From: an uncultured Rhodoplanes sp.
GTDB taxonomy: Bacteria > Pseudomonadota > Alphaproteobacteria > Rhizobiales > Xanthobacteraceae
Assembly: GCA_936924235.1 (NCBI GenBank)
Contig: CAKZHN010000190.1
Location: 1 to 6,416, forward strand
Direction of reading: 5' to 3'
DNA length: 6,416 nucleotides
Shown piece after piece: positions 5,257 to 6,416 of this stretch (position 1 is the first letter of the stretch; each line of letters begins with the position of its first letter). The notes beneath the pieces were generated by a model. It saw only the letters and a program-made list of their open reading frames with translations, had not been told where the DNA came from and made no database searches. Position numbers and translations under genes: made by a program.

Positions 5257-6416
5257 CTATTCCGCTGCCTCCTGCGGAGCAATGCGGCGGCTCTCGCGCG
5301 AGAACTCCTCGTAGTCCTGCTGCCAGCGCGACGGACCATTGGATGGCGAAATCTGCACCGCCGTCACCTTGTACTCCGGGCAGTTGGTCGCCCAGTCGGA
5401 GAAGTCCGTGGTGATGACGTTGGCCTGCGTGTCGGGATGGTGGAACGTGGTGTAGACCACGCCCGGCGCGACCCGGTCGGTGATCAGCGCGCGCAGCGTG
5501 GTCTCGCCGGCGCGGCTGGCGAGCCTGACCCAGTCGCCGTCGCGCACGCCGCGCTGCTCGGCGTCGTGCGGATTGATCTCCAGCCGGTCTTCCGCGTGCC
5601 ACATCGAGTTGTCGGTGCGCCGGGTCTGCGCGCCGACATTGTACTGCGACAGGATCCGGCCGGTGGTCAGCAGCAACGGGAAGCGCGGCCCGGTCCGCTC
5701 GTCGGTCGGGATGTATTCGGTGACGATGAACTTGCCCTTGCCGCGCACGAAGCCGTTGACGTGCATGATCGGCGAGCCGTCCGGCGCCTTGTCGTTGCAC
5801 GGCCATTGCACCGAGCCGCGCTGCTCCAGCATCTCGTAGGAGACATTGGCGAAGCCCGGCGTCAGCCGCGCGATCTCGTCCATGATCTGCGACGGATGGT
5901 CGTAGGCCATCTCGTAGCCGAGCGCCCTGGCGAGCAGCACCGTGATCTCCCAGTCGGCATAGCCGTTCTTGGGCGACATCACCTTGCGGACGCGCTGGAT
6001 GCGCCGCTCGGCGTTGGTGAACGTGCCGTCCTTCTCCAGGAACGTGGAGCCGGGCAGGAATACATGGGCGAAGCGCGCGGTCTCGTTCAGGAACAGGTCC
6101 TGCACGACGACGCATTCCATCGCTTCGAGGCCCGCCGACACGTGCTTGGTGTCGGGATCGGACTGCAGGATGTCCTCGCCCTGGATGTAGATGCCCTTGA
6201 AGCTGCCCTCGACCGCGGCGTCGAGCATGTTCGGGATGCGGAGCCCCGGTTCCTTGTCGAGGATCACGCCCCAGTCGTTCTCGAACAGCTTGCGCGGCTC
6301 CTCCAGCGAGATATGGCGGTAGCCGGAGAGTTCGTGCGGGAACGAGCCCATGTCGCACGAGCCTTGCACATTGTTCTGGCCGCGCAGCGGGTTCACGCCG
6401 ACGCCGGGCCGGCCGA
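5257..6416 (-). CDS. fdsA: NAD-dependent formate dehydrogenase, catalytic alpha subunit (C-terminal part)
   Basis: The last 385 codons of fdsA; the gene continues past the right edge and about 60% of the usual 950-or-so residues are missing. FdsA holds the bis-MGD molybdenum centre where formate is oxidised to CO2, with electrons passed through iron-sulfur clusters to FdsB/FdsG and NAD+. Visible at the cut edge is GRPGVGVNPLRGQNNVQG; Arg (6384-6382) and Gln (6378-6376) of RGQNN correspond to the conserved active-site Arg333 and Gln335 of E. coli FdhF. Further on come LPGSTFLEKDGTFTNAERR (visible residues about 120-138), typical of molybdopterin oxidoreductases, and the C-terminal cofactor-binding domain (about 244-355) with LLLTTGRILSQYNVGAQTRR. 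The catalytic Cys and the N-terminal iron-sulfur domains are outside. The stop (TAG) is 2 nt before fdhD. Strongly expected neighbours outside the window are fdsB and fdsG. Confidence 0.95.
   Translation of the reverse strand, partial: GRPGVGVNPLRGQNNVQGSCDMGSFPHELSGYRHISLEEPRKLFENDWGVILDKEPGLRIPNMLDAAVEGSFKGIYIQGEDILQSDPDTKHVSAGLEAMECVVVQDLFLNETARFAHVFLPGSTFLEKDGTFTNAERRIQRVRKVMSPKNGYADWEITVLLARALGYEMAYDHPSQIMDEIARLTPGFANVSYEMLEQRGSVQWPCNDKAPDGSPIMHVNGFVRGKGKFIVTEYIPTDERTGPRFPLLLTTGRILSQYNVGAQTRRTDNSMWHAEDRLEINPHDAEQRGVRDGDWVRLASRAGETTLRALITDRVAPGVVYTTFHHPDTQANVITTDFSDWATNCPEYKVTAVQISPSNGPSRWQQDYEEFSRESRRIAPQEAAE

Noticed and set aside
4421..6358. The fdhD frame stays open for over 1,100 nt upstream of its ATG, allowing a 645-codon reading.
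   Set aside because: The upstream part lies within fdsA in another frame and encodes Arg/Ala-rich sequence with no family features. FdhD begins normally at 5254, 2 nt after the fdsA stop, at the family's usual length.

Overview
The window reads as chromosomal DNA of a high-GC alphaproteobacterium, most likely Bradyrhizobium or a close relative in the Nitrobacteraceae. The evidence is the strongly G/C-biased third codon positions, protein sequences typical of that group (FdsA, FdhD, FdsD, a PhnB-like VOC protein, a Sel1-repeat protein), and a hairpin repeat near the left end that resembles the extragenic repeats common in these genomes. The assignment rests on recognition only, not on a search.

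Layout, left to right. Positions 1-144 hold two adjacent hairpin repeats and no gene. A minus-strand VOC/PhnB-like gene (145-618) follows, and its ribosome binding site sits inside a predicted leader hairpin (619-676). Two GC-rich hairpins (729-760) lie just past the end of a minus-strand gene pair: a single-pass membrane protein of unknown function (1523-1954), then an exported Sel1-repeat protein (766-1515) 7 nt after it. Next is a gene-free, relatively AT-rich divergent region of about 620 bp (1955-2574). It contains several hairpins and a set of four TTGA-N9-TCAA elements (2196-2307) spaced by near-integral helical turns. To the right, on the plus strand, are an AraC-family regulator (2575-3750) and a small exported DUF6152-type protein (3796-4173). 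A short hairpin separates this from the convergent end of a minus-strand formate dehydrogenase operon: fdsA (partial, running off the right edge), fdhD/fdsC and fdsD.

The clearest functional unit is the formate dehydrogenase operon. FdsA is the catalytic subunit of a soluble NAD-dependent molybdenum enzyme that oxidises formate to CO2. FdhD/FdsC is the chaperone that readies its molybdenum cofactor, and FdsD is the small delta subunit. fdsG and fdsB would be expected just beyond the right edge. The left half is a set of unrelated small transcription units. No complete mobile element, CRISPR array, tRNA or rRNA was seen. The most interesting unexplained signals are non-coding: the phased TTGA/TCAA array in the divergent region and the hairpin that would bury the ribosome binding site of the VOC gene.
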